NCBI RefSeq assembly: GCF_003063455.1
Contig: NZ_NESN01000001.1
Span: 434,001 to 498,000 of the forward strand
Source of the DNA: Limnohabitans parvus II-B4
GTDB lineage: Bacteria; Pseudomonadota; Gammaproteobacteria; Burkholderiales; Burkholderiaceae_C
DNA: 64,000 nucleotides
Direction: 5' to 3'
Below are positions 42,664-51,800 of this stretch, piece after piece; the stretch's first letter is position 1, and each line of letters opens with the position of its first letter. A program made the translations under genes and the position numbers. The notes beneath the pieces were generated by a model. That model had not been told where the DNA came from. It saw only the letters and a program-made list of their open reading frames with translations, and did not search any database.

Positions 42664-43665
42664 TCAGTCCGTGATGACCGCACCTCGGGCCAGTGCCGCA
42701 CGGGCCAAAGTCCAGACCTCACGCGGCGGCAAAGGCTTGAGCTTGTGGTCGCTCCAGACCTGACGCCACAAACGTCCACCGCGTTGGCCGTGGTACAGGC
42801 CCAGCATGTGACGGGCAATGGCGTACCAAGGGCAGCCGTCTTCGGCAAAGGCCCGCTCCATGTAGGCCACCATGGCCTCTTCCACCACTTCGCGGCTGGG
42901 CACTTCGTGGGCATCACCATAGAACAGTGCGTCCCAGCTGCCCAACAGCCAAGGGTTGTAATAGGCCTCACGCCCGACCATCACGCCGTCGGCGTGCTGC
43001 AGATGGCTGGCGATTTCTTCGTTGGTCTTGATGCCGCCGTTCACGGCGATGACCAAGCCCGGAAAGTCCTTTTTGAGCTGGTAGGCCAGCTCATAGCGCA
43101 ACGGCGGGATTTCGCGGTTTTCTTTGGGGCTCAGGCCGTCGAGCCAGGCATTGCGGGCGTGCACGATGAAGACTTTGCAACCGGCATCGCTCACCGTGCC
43201 CACAAAGTCGCGCACAAAGTCGTAGCTTTCAATGCGGTCAATGCCAATGCGGTGCTTCACGGTCACGGGCACATCCACCACATCGAGCATGGCTTTGACA
43301 CCATCGGCCACGGTGCGCGGCTCGTTCATCAAGCAGGCACCAAAGGCACCGCGCTGCACGCGGTCTGAGGGACAACCGCAATTGAGATTGATCTCGTCAT
43401 AACCCCACTCTTGCCCCAGCTTGGCCGCGTGGGCCAGATCGGTCGCATCGCTGCCGCCCAGTTGCAGGGCCACGGGGTGCTCTTCGGCGTTGAAGCGCAG
43501 GTGGCGCTGCACACTGCCGTGGCGCAATGCGCCGGTGGTCACCATCTCGGTGTAAAGCAAGGTGTGCCGTGTCAGCAGGCGGTGGAAAAAACGGCAATGG
43601 CGGTCAGTCCAGTCCATCATGGGGGCCACGGACAGGCGCCAGCGTTGAATATCGGGAAATTGCAT
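42664..43665 (-). CDS. dusA: tRNA-dihydrouridine synthase A
   Basis: The 333-residue flavoenzyme reduces uridine 20/20a in the tRNA D-loop. It has RLSVAPMMDWTDRHCRFF at the start, the catalytic cysteine in LNCGCPSDRVQRGAFGACLM, VKHRIGID and the FMN-binding DGVMVGREAYYNPW. ATG 43665 (MQFPDIQRW) was chosen because the longer frame lacks homology-like text. Confidence 0.95.
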   Translation of the reverse strand: MQFPDIQRWRLSVAPMMDWTDRHCRFFHRLLTRHTLLYTEMVTTGALRHGSVQRHLRFNAEEHPVALQLGGSDATDLAHAAKLGQEWGYDEINLNCGCPSDRVQRGAFGACLMNEPRTVADGVKAMLDVVDVPVTVKHRIGIDRIESYDFVRDFVGTVSDAGCKVFIVHARNAWLDGLSPKENREIPPLRYELAYQLKKDFPGLVIAVNGGIKTNEEIASHLQHADGVMVGREAYYNPWLLGSWDALFYGDAHEVPSREVVEEAMVAYMERAFAEDGCPWYAIARHMLGLYHGQRGGRLWRQVWSDHKLKPLPPREVWTLARAALARGAVITD

Positions 43666-43763
43666 GGGCCTGATTATCCTTGCCCTGATGCGACCATCCG
43701 CGCTTGGACCTTTGACAAAAAGGTAGCATGCTGCATCGGAGCATCCAATTTGAAGGAGAACGC

Positions 43764-44177
43764 ATGAACGACACAACGGTGTGGTGGCTGGTGACCGGGG
43801 TTCTGGTGGCCGCCGAACTGATGACCGGCACCTTTTATTTGCTGATGCTGGCCATCGGCGCTGTGGCGGCCGCGCTGGCTGCGCATTTGGGGGCAGGCCT
43901 GACCCCGCAACTGGTGAGCGCGGCCGTCGTGGGCGGTCTGGCCGTGGTGTTGTGGCGGCTAAAAAGCCTGCGCCGCGAAGCGCAAGTTCCCACTGAGCTT
44001 CACCTGGACATCGGCGAAACCGTGCAAGTGAGTTCTTGGGACGCTCAGGGCACAGCTCAGGTCAAACACCGGGGTGCCCACTGGACGGCGATTTGTCCGA
44101 CTTCGCCCACGCCAGCCCCAGGCCCCCACCGCATACGCGCCATCGAGGGCAGCCGTCTGGTGCTCGAAAAAATCTGA
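43764..44177 (+). CDS. NfeD-like membrane protein
   Basis: The 137-residue protein has two or three hydrophobic helices (residues about 6-60) followed by an OB-fold NfeD domain (DIGETVQVSSWDAQGTAQVK). AAGGAGAACGC gives a strong ribosome binding site for ATG 43764. It is the short NfeD form that pairs with the stomatin gene 27 bp downstream; such pairs act in membrane quality control. Confidence 0.85.
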   Translation: MNDTTVWWLVTGVLVAAELMTGTFYLLMLAIGAVAAALAAHLGAGLTPQLVSAAVVGGLAVVLWRLKSLRREAQVPTELHLDIGETVQVSSWDAQGTAQVKHRGAHWTAICPTSPTPAPGPHRIRAIEGSRLVLEKI

Positions 44178-44204
44178 TCGTCATTTCAAAAAGGGAGTCT
44201 TCAC

Positions 44205-45125
44205 ATGGAAATCGCCATTCTTTTTCTGGTCATCGCCGTTCTGTTCGTCATCAAGACCGTCAAGGTCGTGCCACAACAGCATGCCTGGGTCGTTGAGCGG
44301 CTGGGCAAATACCACGCCAGTCTCACGCCGGGTCTGAACTTTGTGGTGCCTTTTGTGGACAACGTGATCCAGAAGCACAGCCTCAAGGAAATCCCGTTGG
44401 ACGTGCCCAGCCAGATTTGCATCACGCGTGACAACACGCAGCTGCAGGTCGACGGCATCCTGTACTTTCAGGTGACCGACCCCAAGTTGGCCAGCTACGG
44501 CTCATCGAACTACATCACGGCGGTGACCCAGCTGGCGCAAACCAGCCTGCGCAGCGTGATCGGCAAGCTGGAGCTGGACAAGACCTTTGAAGAGCGCGAC
44601 ATCATCAACGCGCAGGTGGTGGCAGCCATCGACGAAGCGGCGCTCAACTGGGGCGTGAAGGTGCTGCGTTACGAAATCAAGGACCTGACACCACCCAACG
44701 AAATCCTGCATGCCATGCAGTCGCAGATCACGGCCGAGCGCGAAAAACGTGCCCTGATCGCCGCGTCCGAAGGTCGGCGTCAGGAACAGATCAACATCGC
44801 CACCGGTGAGCGTGAGGCCTTCATTGCACGATCCGAAGGTGAAAAACAAGCCGCCATCAACAAAGCACAAGGCGATGCAGCCGCCATCACCGAAATGGCC
44901 AACGCCACGGCGCAGGCCATCGAGCGCATTGCCGCCGCCATCCGCCAACCCGGCGGCGAGCAGGCGGTGCAACTCAAAGTGGCCGAACAAGCCGTGCAGG
45001 CCTACGGCAAGGTGGCGCAAGATGCCAAAACCACCCTCATCGTGCCGGGCAACATGACCGAGGTGTCAGGCCTGATCGCCTCGGCCATGCAGATGGTGGG
45101 CACGGGCAAGCAAGTCGGGAACTGA
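44205..45125 (+). CDS. SPFH-domain stomatin/QmcA-like protein
   Basis: The 306-residue protein has one N-terminal membrane segment (residues 3-17), an SPFH/band 7 domain (VPQQHAWVVERLGKYHASL, PLDVPSQICITRDNTQLQVD) and an Ala/Glu-rich coiled coil at about 185-270. It probably forms membrane-associated oligomers with its NfeD partner. It is distinct from HflK/HflC by length and neighbours. Confidence 0.88.
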   Translation: MEIAILFLVIAVLFVIKTVKVVPQQHAWVVERLGKYHASLTPGLNFVVPFVDNVIQKHSLKEIPLDVPSQICITRDNTQLQVDGILYFQVTDPKLASYGSSNYITAVTQLAQTSLRSVIGKLELDKTFEERDIINAQVVAAIDEAALNWGVKVLRYEIKDLTPPNEILHAMQSQITAEREKRALIAASEGRRQEQINIATGEREAFIARSEGEKQAAINKAQGDAAAITEMANATAQAIERIAAAIRQPGGEQAVQLKVAEQAVQAYGKVAQDAKTTLIVPGNMTEVSGLIASAMQMVGTGKQVGN

Positions 45126-45160
45126 CCGCGTTGACGCTTTGCCCGCGATCCATGCAGGCA

Positions 45161-45190
45161 CAAAAAAACCCGCCGAGGCGGGTTTTTTTG
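45161..45190. terminator. Bidirectional terminator between stomatin gene and phaB
   Basis: A stem CCCGCC/GGCGGG flanked by an A-run on one side and a T-run on the other lies between two convergent genes and can serve both. Confidence 0.9.
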
Positions 45191-45230
45191 TGGGCCATGT
45201 CCAGCAAGGTGCTGCCAAACGGCAAGGGCA

Positions 45231-45968
45231 TCAGCCCATGTGCAAACCGCCGTTGACCGAGAAGTCAGCGCCGGTGGCATAACCGCCCTCTTCGCTGGCC
45301 AACCAGGCAATGATGGAAGCGATTTCGCTGGGCTTGCCCAGACGCTTGACGGGCACGGTGGCCACGATCTTTTCCAGCACATCAGGACGGATGGCGTTGA
45401 CCATGTCGGTACCGATGTAACCAGGCGACACCGTGTTCACGGTCACACCTTTGGTGGCCATTTCCTGGGCCAAGGCCATCGAAAAACCGTGCATACCGGC
45501 CTTGGCAGCCGAGTAGTTGGTCTGGCCAGCCTGGCCTTTTTCACCGTTGACCGACGAAATGTTGATGATCCGGCCCCAGCCCTTTTCGACCATGTCGGCA
45601 ACCACTTGCTTGGTCACGTTGAACATGGAGTCCAAGTTGGTGTTCATCACGGCATCCCAGTCGTCGCGGCTCATCTTCAGGAACATGCGGTCCTTGGTGA
45701 TGCCGGCGTTGTTCACCAACACATCGATGCTGCCGTGCTCGGCTTTGGTTTTGCTGAAGGCTTCAACAGTGGAATCCCAGTCACCGACGTTGCCGACCGA
45801 TGCGTAGAAAGTGAAGCCCAAAGCTTTTTGTTCGTCCAGCCATTTGGTGTAGTCACGGGTCGGGCCGCAACCGGCGATGACCTTGAAGCCCTCTTGGTGA
45901 AGGCGTTGGCAAATCGCGGTACCGATACCGCCCATACCACCTGTGACGTAAGCTACTTTTTGACTCAT
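45231..45968 (-). CDS. phaB: Acetoacetyl-CoA reductase (NADPH)
   Basis: The 245-residue short-chain dehydrogenase has the cofactor motif TGGMGGIGTAI, NNAGIT, and catalytic S138/S139, Y152, K156 (INISSVNGEKGQAGQTNYSA). It makes (R)-3-hydroxybutyryl-CoA for PHB synthesis. It is the last gene of phaC-phaA-phaB. A 118-bp gap with a strong inverted repeat separates it from phaA. Confidence 0.95.
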   Translation of the reverse strand: MSQKVAYVTGGMGGIGTAICQRLHQEGFKVIAGCGPTRDYTKWLDEQKALGFTFYASVGNVGDWDSTVEAFSKTKAEHGSIDVLVNNAGITKDRMFLKMSRDDWDAVMNTNLDSMFNVTKQVVADMVEKGWGRIINISSVNGEKGQAGQTNYSAAKAGMHGFSMALAQEMATKGVTVNTVSPGYIGTDMVNAIRPDVLEKIVATVPVKRLGKPSEIASIIAWLASEEGGYATGADFSVNGGLHMG

Positions 45969-46010
45969 GGTTTGTCTCCTTGTTATGAGTGAAGTGAAAT
46001 CAATGATGCC

Positions 46011-46077
46011 CGCTCAAGTGGCCATTGTTGGCTGCCCTTGTACGGTGGGCAGTGCGCCAACAAACGCTGCTTGAGCG
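46011..46077 (-). promoter_or_regulatory. Long imperfect inverted repeat between phaA and phaB
   Basis: Three matching arm segments pair in order: CGCTCAAG (46011-46018) with CTTGAGCG (46070-46077), TTGTTGG (46025-46031) with CCAACAA (46057-46063), and CTGCCC (46032-46037) with GGGCAG (46047-46052). That makes 21 pairs with internal loops. No T-run follows, so a processing or stability role is more likely than termination. Confidence 0.6.
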
Positions 46078-46086
46078 CGCAGGTTT

Positions 46087-47268
46087 TTAAACGCGCTCGA
46101 TGGCCAGCGACACGCCCATACCGCCGCCGATGCAAAGCGCGGCCAAGCCCTTTTGGGCATTGCTGCGCTGCATTTCGTGCAACAAAGTGACCAGAATGCG
46201 GCAACCGGACGCCCCAATCGGGTGACCGATCGCAATCGCACCGCCATTGACGTTGACTTTGGCGGGGTCGATGTCGAGTGCCTGGTTCACGGCGCAAGCT
46301 TGTGCGGCAAACGCTTCGTTGAGCTCAAACAAGTCCACGTCCTGGGCTTTCCAGCCGGCACGGGCCAGCGCTTTTTGCGACGCAGGTACGGGGCCCATGC
46401 CCATGTGGGCCGGGTCCAGACCACTGGTGCCAAAGGCGGCAATGCGCGCCAGGGGCTTGAGGCCCAAAGCAGCAGCCTTCTTGGCGCTCATGACCATCAC
46501 GGCGGCTGCGCCGTCGTTGATGCCCGAAGCGTTGCCCGCCGTCACGCTGCCGGCCTTGTCAAAGGCCGGACGCAGGCCTGCCAACACTTCGGCGCTGGTT
46601 TTCTTGTTGATGAATTCGTCGGTGTTGAACACCAGCGCGTCGCCTTTGCGCTGAGGAATCAGCACGTCGACGATTTCGTCCTTGAATTTGCCTGCTTCTT
46701 GGGCAGCAGATGCCTTGCGCTGGCTGCCTGCAGCCAATGCATCTTGCATTTCACGGGTGATGCCGTGGGCTTTGGCCACGTTTTCGGCGGTGATGCCCAT
46801 GTGGTACTGGTTGTAAACGTCCCACAGGCCGTCCACGATCATGGTATCGGTCATCTTCCAGTCGCCCATGCGCTGGCCATCGCGGCTGCCGTTCAGCACA
46901 TGCGGGCTGGCGCTCATGTTTTCCTGCCCACCGGCGATCACGATTTCGCTGTCGCCCCAGGCCACGGCCTGCGCAGCCAACATCACGGCCTTCAGGCCCG
47001 AGCCGCAGACGGCGTTGATGGTGAGCGCTGGTGTTTCTTTGGCCACACCGGCTTTCATCATGGCTTGGCGGGCGGGGTTTTGGCCCACACCCGCGGCCAG
47101 CACTTGACCCATGATGACTTCGCCAATGGCGTCAACGGGCAAACCGCTGCGCTCCAGCAGGCCTTTGATGACGATGCTGCCCAGCTCGGTGGCGGGGGTT
47201 TTGGCAAGTGAGCCACCAAACTTGCCAACCGCAGTGCGGGCGGCTGCAACGATAACGATGTCTTCCAT
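46087..47268 (-). CDS. phaA: Acetyl-CoA acetyltransferase (beta-ketothiolase)
   Basis: The 393-residue thiolase has nucleophile C88 (NAVCGSGLKAV), the catalytic region NVNGGAIAIGHPIGASGCRI, and the C-terminal CIGGGMGVSLAIE. It condenses two acetyl-CoA to acetoacetyl-CoA. GGAGACTTGAAA before ATG 47268 fixes the start rather than TTG 47274. It lies 28 bp after phaC. Confidence 0.95.
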   Translation of the reverse strand: MEDIVIVAAARTAVGKFGGSLAKTPATELGSIVIKGLLERSGLPVDAIGEVIMGQVLAAGVGQNPARQAMMKAGVAKETPALTINAVCGSGLKAVMLAAQAVAWGDSEIVIAGGQENMSASPHVLNGSRDGQRMGDWKMTDTMIVDGLWDVYNQYHMGITAENVAKAHGITREMQDALAAGSQRKASAAQEAGKFKDEIVDVLIPQRKGDALVFNTDEFINKKTSAEVLAGLRPAFDKAGSVTAGNASGINDGAAAVMVMSAKKAAALGLKPLARIAAFGTSGLDPAHMGMGPVPASQKALARAGWKAQDVDLFELNEAFAAQACAVNQALDIDPAKVNVNGGAIAIGHPIGASGCRILVTLLHEMQRSNAQKGLAALCIGGGMGVSLAIERV

Positions 47269-47296
47269 TTTCAAGTCTCCGTGGGATGAATAAAAA

Positions 47297-49015
47297 TCAG
47301 GCTTTGGCCTTCACGTAGCGGCCAGGTGCCGCTTCGATGGCTTTGAATTTGCTGGCTTTGCCATAGGTTTTGGGCGCTGCAACTTGCTTGCCCGCATGGC
47401 CTTTGAGCCAATCGGACCAGTCGGTCCACCAGCTGCCGGGCATCTCTTTCGATCCGGCAATCCAGTCGTTCACATCGGCCGGAAACTTGCTGCTGTCACT
47501 CAACCAGTGGCTGCGCTTCTTGGCTGCGGGCGGGTTGATCACCCCCGCGATGTGGCCCGATGCGCCCATGACAAAACGCTTTTTGCCGGGCAGCACTTGG
47601 GTGCTGGCATAAGCGCCGCCAATGGGCACGATGTGGTCTTCACGCGAGCCGTAGATGTAGACCGGCATGTCGACCTTGCCCAGATCAATGGCCTCGCCAC
47701 ACACGGTGACCTTACCCGGCTTGACCAGGTTGTTTTCCAGGTAGGTGTTGCGCAGGTACCAGGCGTAAAAGGGCCCAGGCAGGTTGGTCGAATCGCTGTT
47801 CCAGTAGAGCAGGTCAAAGGGCGGTGGCGTCTCGCCCTTGAGGTAATTGCCAACCACGTAGTTCCAGACCAGATCGTTCGGGCGCAGAAAGCTGAAAGTC
47901 GATGCCAAGTCCTGCCCTTTGAGCAAACCGCCCTTGCCCATCTGCATCTCGCGGAACTTGACGAAGTTGTCGTCAATGAACACATCCAGAATACCGGTGT
48001 CGGTGAAGTTGATCAGCGTGGTCAGGAAGGTGGCACTGGCCACGGGCTTTTCGCCACGCGCCGCCAGCACGGCCAGGGCGGTCGACAAGATCGTGCCACC
48101 CACACAGAAGCCCAAAGCATTGACCTTGGGTGCGCCGGTGATGTCCTGCACGGTGTGGATGGCCTGGATGGCCGCCTGCTCGATGTAATCGTCCCAAGTC
48201 TTGTCCTTCATCGACTCATCTGGGTTGCGCCAGCTGACCACAAAAGTGCGGTGCCCCTGGCTGACCGCATAGCGGATGAGGGAGTTTTCAGGCTGCAGAT
48301 CGAGGATGTAGAACTTGTTGATGCAAGGCGGGATCAACAGGAAAGGTTTTTCATAGACCTTGGCCGTCAGCGGCTTGTATTCGATGAGCTGGAAAAACTC
48401 GTTTTCGAACACCACGGCACCCTCGGTGGTGGCCACGTTTTTGCCGACCTCAAACAGGCTTTCGTCGGTCATGGAGACATGGCCTTGCTGCATGTCGTGC
48501 ATCAGGTTCTGCACGCCTTTGGCAATGCTCTCACCCTTGGTTTCAACCGCTTTTTTCTGGGCTTCAGCGTTGAAGGCCAAAAAGTTGCTGGGCGCTGCTG
48601 CGGCCACCCACTGCTCAATGGCAAAACGAATGCGGGTGCGGGTTTTGTCATCGGCATCCACCGCATCGGCCAGGCCCATCAGGGTGCGGGCGTTGAGCAG
48701 GTAGGTGGCGGCATTGAAAGCGGCCACCGGGTTGGAAGCCCAGGCATCGCCCGAAAACCGGCGGTCTTTGACCTGCAAACTGTTGTGCAGGCTCTGGTTC
48801 CACAGCTCCGAGGCGTCTTTGAAGTACTGGCCTTGCAGGGTCTGGACCTTTTCAGGAGAGAATTTGAGCTGCGGAGCCGCCGAATCGGCACCGGGTTTGA
48901 GCCCACCCAGGTCGATGGTCTGAAAATGCTGCATGGCCTGTCCCCAGCTTTTGGACAGGTTCTGCTGGAACCCCTCACTCATTTGGGCCCAGAATTCTGG
49001 CGTGGAAGCGCTCAT
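47297..49015 (-). CDS. phaC: Class I poly(3-hydroxyalkanoate) synthase
   Basis: The 572-residue enzyme polymerises 3-hydroxyacyl-CoA. It has the lipase-like box with catalytic cysteine C304 (GFCVGGT), the Asp region SREDHIVP and the His region MGASGHIAGVINPP. Length above 550 residues and no phaE indicate class I. GGAGACAACGC precedes ATG 49015. It heads the phaCAB unit. Confidence 0.96.
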   Translation of the reverse strand: MSASTPEFWAQMSEGFQQNLSKSWGQAMQHFQTIDLGGLKPGADSAAPQLKFSPEKVQTLQGQYFKDASELWNQSLHNSLQVKDRRFSGDAWASNPVAAFNAATYLLNARTLMGLADAVDADDKTRTRIRFAIEQWVAAAAPSNFLAFNAEAQKKAVETKGESIAKGVQNLMHDMQQGHVSMTDESLFEVGKNVATTEGAVVFENEFFQLIEYKPLTAKVYEKPFLLIPPCINKFYILDLQPENSLIRYAVSQGHRTFVVSWRNPDESMKDKTWDDYIEQAAIQAIHTVQDITGAPKVNALGFCVGGTILSTALAVLAARGEKPVASATFLTTLINFTDTGILDVFIDDNFVKFREMQMGKGGLLKGQDLASTFSFLRPNDLVWNYVVGNYLKGETPPPFDLLYWNSDSTNLPGPFYAWYLRNTYLENNLVKPGKVTVCGEAIDLGKVDMPVYIYGSREDHIVPIGGAYASTQVLPGKKRFVMGASGHIAGVINPPAAKKRSHWLSDSSKFPADVNDWIAGSKEMPGSWWTDWSDWLKGHAGKQVAAPKTYGKASKFKAIEAAPGRYVKAKA

Positions 49016-49104
49016 GCGTTGTCTCCTGATAAATTGTTTTTTTGATATCCGCTGCTGTCAGTATCTGTCAATTTGTTGTCACCTAAATTACAAAGACTAA
49101 AAAA

Positions 49105-49407
49105 ATGTATTTGATCATTTTGGCTTGGCTCTACGTCACGCTGCTGATGGCCTTGGTCGAGGCCTTTAGTACGCAGGGGACGGTCATGGGCGCCATCATC
49201 ACGTTCATGCTGTATGGCGCACTGCCCATGTCTTTGGTCGCATACTTGATGGGAACACCTTTGCGGCGCAAAGCCCAGCGACGGACAGAAGAAGCGTCCA
49301 GTGGTCAGCAACTGATGCCCGATTCAGTCAGCGAGCCAGATGCAGGCAGCCATGCGCCCGGATTGGCCAAGGACACGGCTGTCGCGGCGGTGCGAAAAGA
49401 ACCTTGA
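49105..49407 (+). CDS. Small membrane protein of unknown function
   Basis: The 100-residue protein has two hydrophobic helices (residues about 2-20 and 27-50), a basic turn (LRRKAQRRTEE) and a disordered tail. I do not recognise its function. Its last 84 bp overlap the 3' end of pgeF on the opposite strand. The ribosome binding site is weak, but the strongly amphipathic membrane pattern argues that the gene is real. Confidence 0.6.
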   Translation: MYLIILAWLYVTLLMALVEAFSTQGTVMGAIITFMLYGALPMSLVAYLMGTPLRRKAQRRTEEASSGQQLMPDSVSEPDAGSHAPGLAKDTAVAAVRKEP

Positions 49408-50112
49408 ATTCTGGGTGACAGTGCACCAAGCAGCGCCACTGTCATTGCCAAAGACACGTTGTACGCCCATGCGATGCAAGCGCAACCTGGCCAAGCCCGC
49501 CAAATCGGCCAAGCATTTTTCGTGTGCCACAGGCTTGAAAAACTGTGCGGCCTCGGCATCATCAGCACAAAAGGCCGCCATGACTTCCGGCCCCACCTCG
49601 AAAGCTTGGGGCCCGATACAAGGGCCGAGCCACACCAGAACGTCTTGACGCGCCGTGCCCGACAAAGGTGCTGAGTTCAGCAAGCTCTCCAGCACCCCTG
49701 CGCCATGGACACCTGCCAAACCGCGCCAACCTGCATGCGCAGCCGCCACCCAGTGCCCGGAGACATCGCACATCAACACGGGCAGACAATCCGCCACCAT
49801 GATGGTGCAAGCAGCCTCTGTACCGGCGGTCACACACGCATCGGCCTCAGCGCCATCCTGACTGGACACATCCAGCACGATGGCGTCAACGCCGTGCACT
49901 TGCTTTAAAAAAACAGGCCGAACACCGATGGCATCCTGCAAGCGCTGTCGGTTGGTTTGAACGCTCTGCCTGCGGTCTCCCACATGGTCGCCCAAATTCA
50001 TGCTGTCCCATGGGGCCAATGAGACACCGCCCACGCGGTCGGTCATGACAGCCTGCACGCGGGGTGGCGCTGGCCACTCTGGGCGCAACCAATTGTGGAA
50101 AAGAGGATTCAT
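49324..50112 (-). CDS. pgeF: Multicopper-oxidase-fold/purine nucleoside phosphorylase family YfiH
   Basis: The 262-residue protein of the YfiH/laccase-domain family has the metal-binding signature: KQVHG, TIMVADCLPVLMCD, VAAAHAGWRGLAGVHG. Family members are reported as peptidoglycan editing factor and as purine nucleoside-active enzymes. It ends in an 84-bp convergent overlap with the small membrane protein gene. Confidence 0.88.
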   Translation of the reverse strand: MNPLFHNWLRPEWPAPPRVQAVMTDRVGGVSLAPWDSMNLGDHVGDRRQSVQTNRQRLQDAIGVRPVFLKQVHGVDAIVLDVSSQDGAEADACVTAGTEAACTIMVADCLPVLMCDVSGHWVAAAHAGWRGLAGVHGAGVLESLLNSAPLSGTARQDVLVWLGPCIGPQAFEVGPEVMAAFCADDAEAAQFFKPVAHEKCLADLAGLARLRLHRMGVQRVFGNDSGAAWCTVTQNSRFFSHRRDSRVLGQSGRMAACIWLAD

Positions 50113-50247
50113 GGCGCGAACGCTGGCCTTTTAAAAACAAGCAAACAAGTTGGCCCGGGTGTCATGTGTTCGAGGATAAACCCAAAAAACCCACGACATG
50201 GACAGCCCGCCGCAAGTAAGGCGTACCTTTTATTGTGTAATGAAGCC

Positions 50248-51015
50248 ATGCCACGTGCCCCCAAGATGCCTGACCTGATCTGGATTCAAGCTGACGAGCC
50301 CTTGCCCAGCACCCACTTGGCTTGGGATGCGCAATCCCCTGCGCCCGGCTTGTTGGCTGCCAGCCAAGACCTGTCTGCCGCTCGCCTCATCGAGTCCTAC
50401 AGCCACGGTGTCTTTCCTTGGTTCAGTGCAGGCCAGCCTGTGTTGTGGTGGAGTCCAGACCCGCGCATGGTGTTGCATACCGCGCATTTCCGCTTTCACC
50501 GCTCTTTGCGCCAGGCCATCAAACGCTGGCTGCACCACCCTGGATTCTCACTGACCTTTGACAGGGACTTCAGCCAAGTCATGCGCCGCTGCAGTGCAGC
50601 CCCCAGAGCGGGACAAAGTGGCACCTGGATCGTGCCGGCCATGGTGACCGCTTACGAAGATCTGCACCGTGCAGGCCATGCGCACAGCGCTGAGGTTTGG
50701 CTCGATGGTGAATTGGTGGCAGGCCTTTATTTTGTGGCTCTGGGCCATGCCGTTTTTGGCGAATCCATGTTCACCACAGTGACCGATGGCTCCAAAATGG
50801 CCCTCGCCAGCTTGGTCAGTGTTTGCCTGAAGCACGGCATCACAAGCATCGATTGCCAGCAAAACACCCGCCATTTGGCTTCATTGGGGGCACAAGAAAT
50901 ACCCCGTGCCCAGTTTTTGACAGGTGTCCAGCAGGCACGCCTGATGCCGCCCGTACCTTGGGCTGAGCAAACTTTATACTGGGATGCATTGACGGCTTTG
51001 GACACCACGTCGTGA
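50248..51015 (+). CDS. aat: Leucyl/phenylalanyl-tRNA-protein transferase
   Basis: The 255-residue enzyme adds Leu or Phe to proteins with basic N-termini for ClpS/ClpAP degradation. Typical text includes [68 protein letters not shown] and [15 protein letters not shown]. Start ATG 50248 was chosen; ATG 50266 is also possible. It overlaps the next gene by four bases. Confidence 0.95.
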   Translation: MPRAPKMPDLIWIQADEPLPSTHLAWDAQSPAPGLLAASQDLSAARLIESYSHGVFPWFSAGQPVLWWSPDPRMVLHTAHFRFHRSLRQAIKRWLHHPGFSLTFDRDFSQVMRRCSAAPRAGQSGTWIVPAMVTAYEDLHRAGHAHSAEVWLDGELVAGLYFVALGHAVFGESMFTTVTDGSKMALASLVSVCLKHGITSIDCQQNTRHLASLGAQEIPRAQFLTGVQQARLMPPVPWAEQTLYWDALTALDTTS

Positions 51016-51749
51016 CCCATCTTCAAGACCTTCCCATCCAAGCACTGCAGTTTTATGCCACCGCGCCCTATGAGTGCAGCTATCTGCCCAATCGCTCGGC
51101 ACGCTCCCAGGTCGCCACGCCGAGCCACCTGATCCAGAACGAGGTCTACTCTGACCTGGTGGAGCAAGGATTTCGCCGCAGCGGCATGTTCACCTACCGC
51201 CCTTACTGCGACGGTTGCCACGCCTGCCAACCTCTGCGTGTCAAAGTCCAGGAGTTCAAGCCCGATCGCAGTCAACGCCGCGCCTGGCTCGCCCACAAAG
51301 ACCTGGACGTCCGGGTACTTGACTTGCAATTCGACCCCGAGCATTACGCCCTGTATCTGCGTTACCAGACAACCCGCCACCCCGGCGGCGGCATGGACCA
51401 TGACAGTGTGGACCAATACAACCAATTTTTGCTTCAAAGCCGAGTCAACTCCCGCATCGTCGAGTTTCGCTCGCCTGCTGCAAATGGCGATTTAGGAAAA
51501 TTGAAAATGATCAGCATCGTGGATGTGCTGAACCACGGCTTGTCGGCGGTCTACACGTTTTATGAACCTGAAGACAAGGCAAGCTATGGCATTTACGGCG
51601 TGCTGTGGCAAATTCAACAAGCGGCCGACCTCCAGCTGCCTTATGTCTATTTGGGCTACTGGATCGAGAGCAGCCCCAAAATGAACTACAAATCGAAGTT
51701 CAGTCCGTGCGAAATACGGGTCCAAGGCCAGTGGCAGGCGTTGACTTGA
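51012..51749 (+). CDS. bpt: Aspartate/glutamate leucyltransferase (Bpt/Ate)
   Basis: The 245-residue GNAT-like transferase has [20 protein letters not shown], the cysteine cluster [16 protein letters not shown] and [19 protein letters not shown]. It adds Leu to N-terminal Asp/Glu, complementing Aat in the N-degron pathway. It starts at GTG 51012 within the aat stop (GTGA overlap), indicating translational coupling. Confidence 0.94.
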   Translation: MTHLQDLPIQALQFYATAPYECSYLPNRSARSQVATPSHLIQNEVYSDLVEQGFRRSGMFTYRPYCDGCHACQPLRVKVQEFKPDRSQRRAWLAHKDLDVRVLDLQFDPEHYALYLRYQTTRHPGGGMDHDSVDQYNQFLLQSRVNSRIVEFRSPAANGDLGKLKMISIVDVLNHGLSAVYTFYEPEDKASYGIYGVLWQIQQAADLQLPYVYLGYWIESSPKMNYKSKFSPCEIRVQGQWQALT

Positions 51750-51771
51750 AAAGCACAGTAGTTTTCACAGT

Positions 51772-51782
51772 GTAAAATTTAC
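51772..51782. promoter_or_regulatory. Palindrome upstream of IclR regulator
   Basis: GTAAAATTTAC is a perfect 11-bp palindrome 18 bp before the IclR start and is flanked by CA/TG. It is a candidate autoregulatory operator. Confidence 0.35.
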
Positions 51783-51800
51783 TGATTGCTCACGGACACC

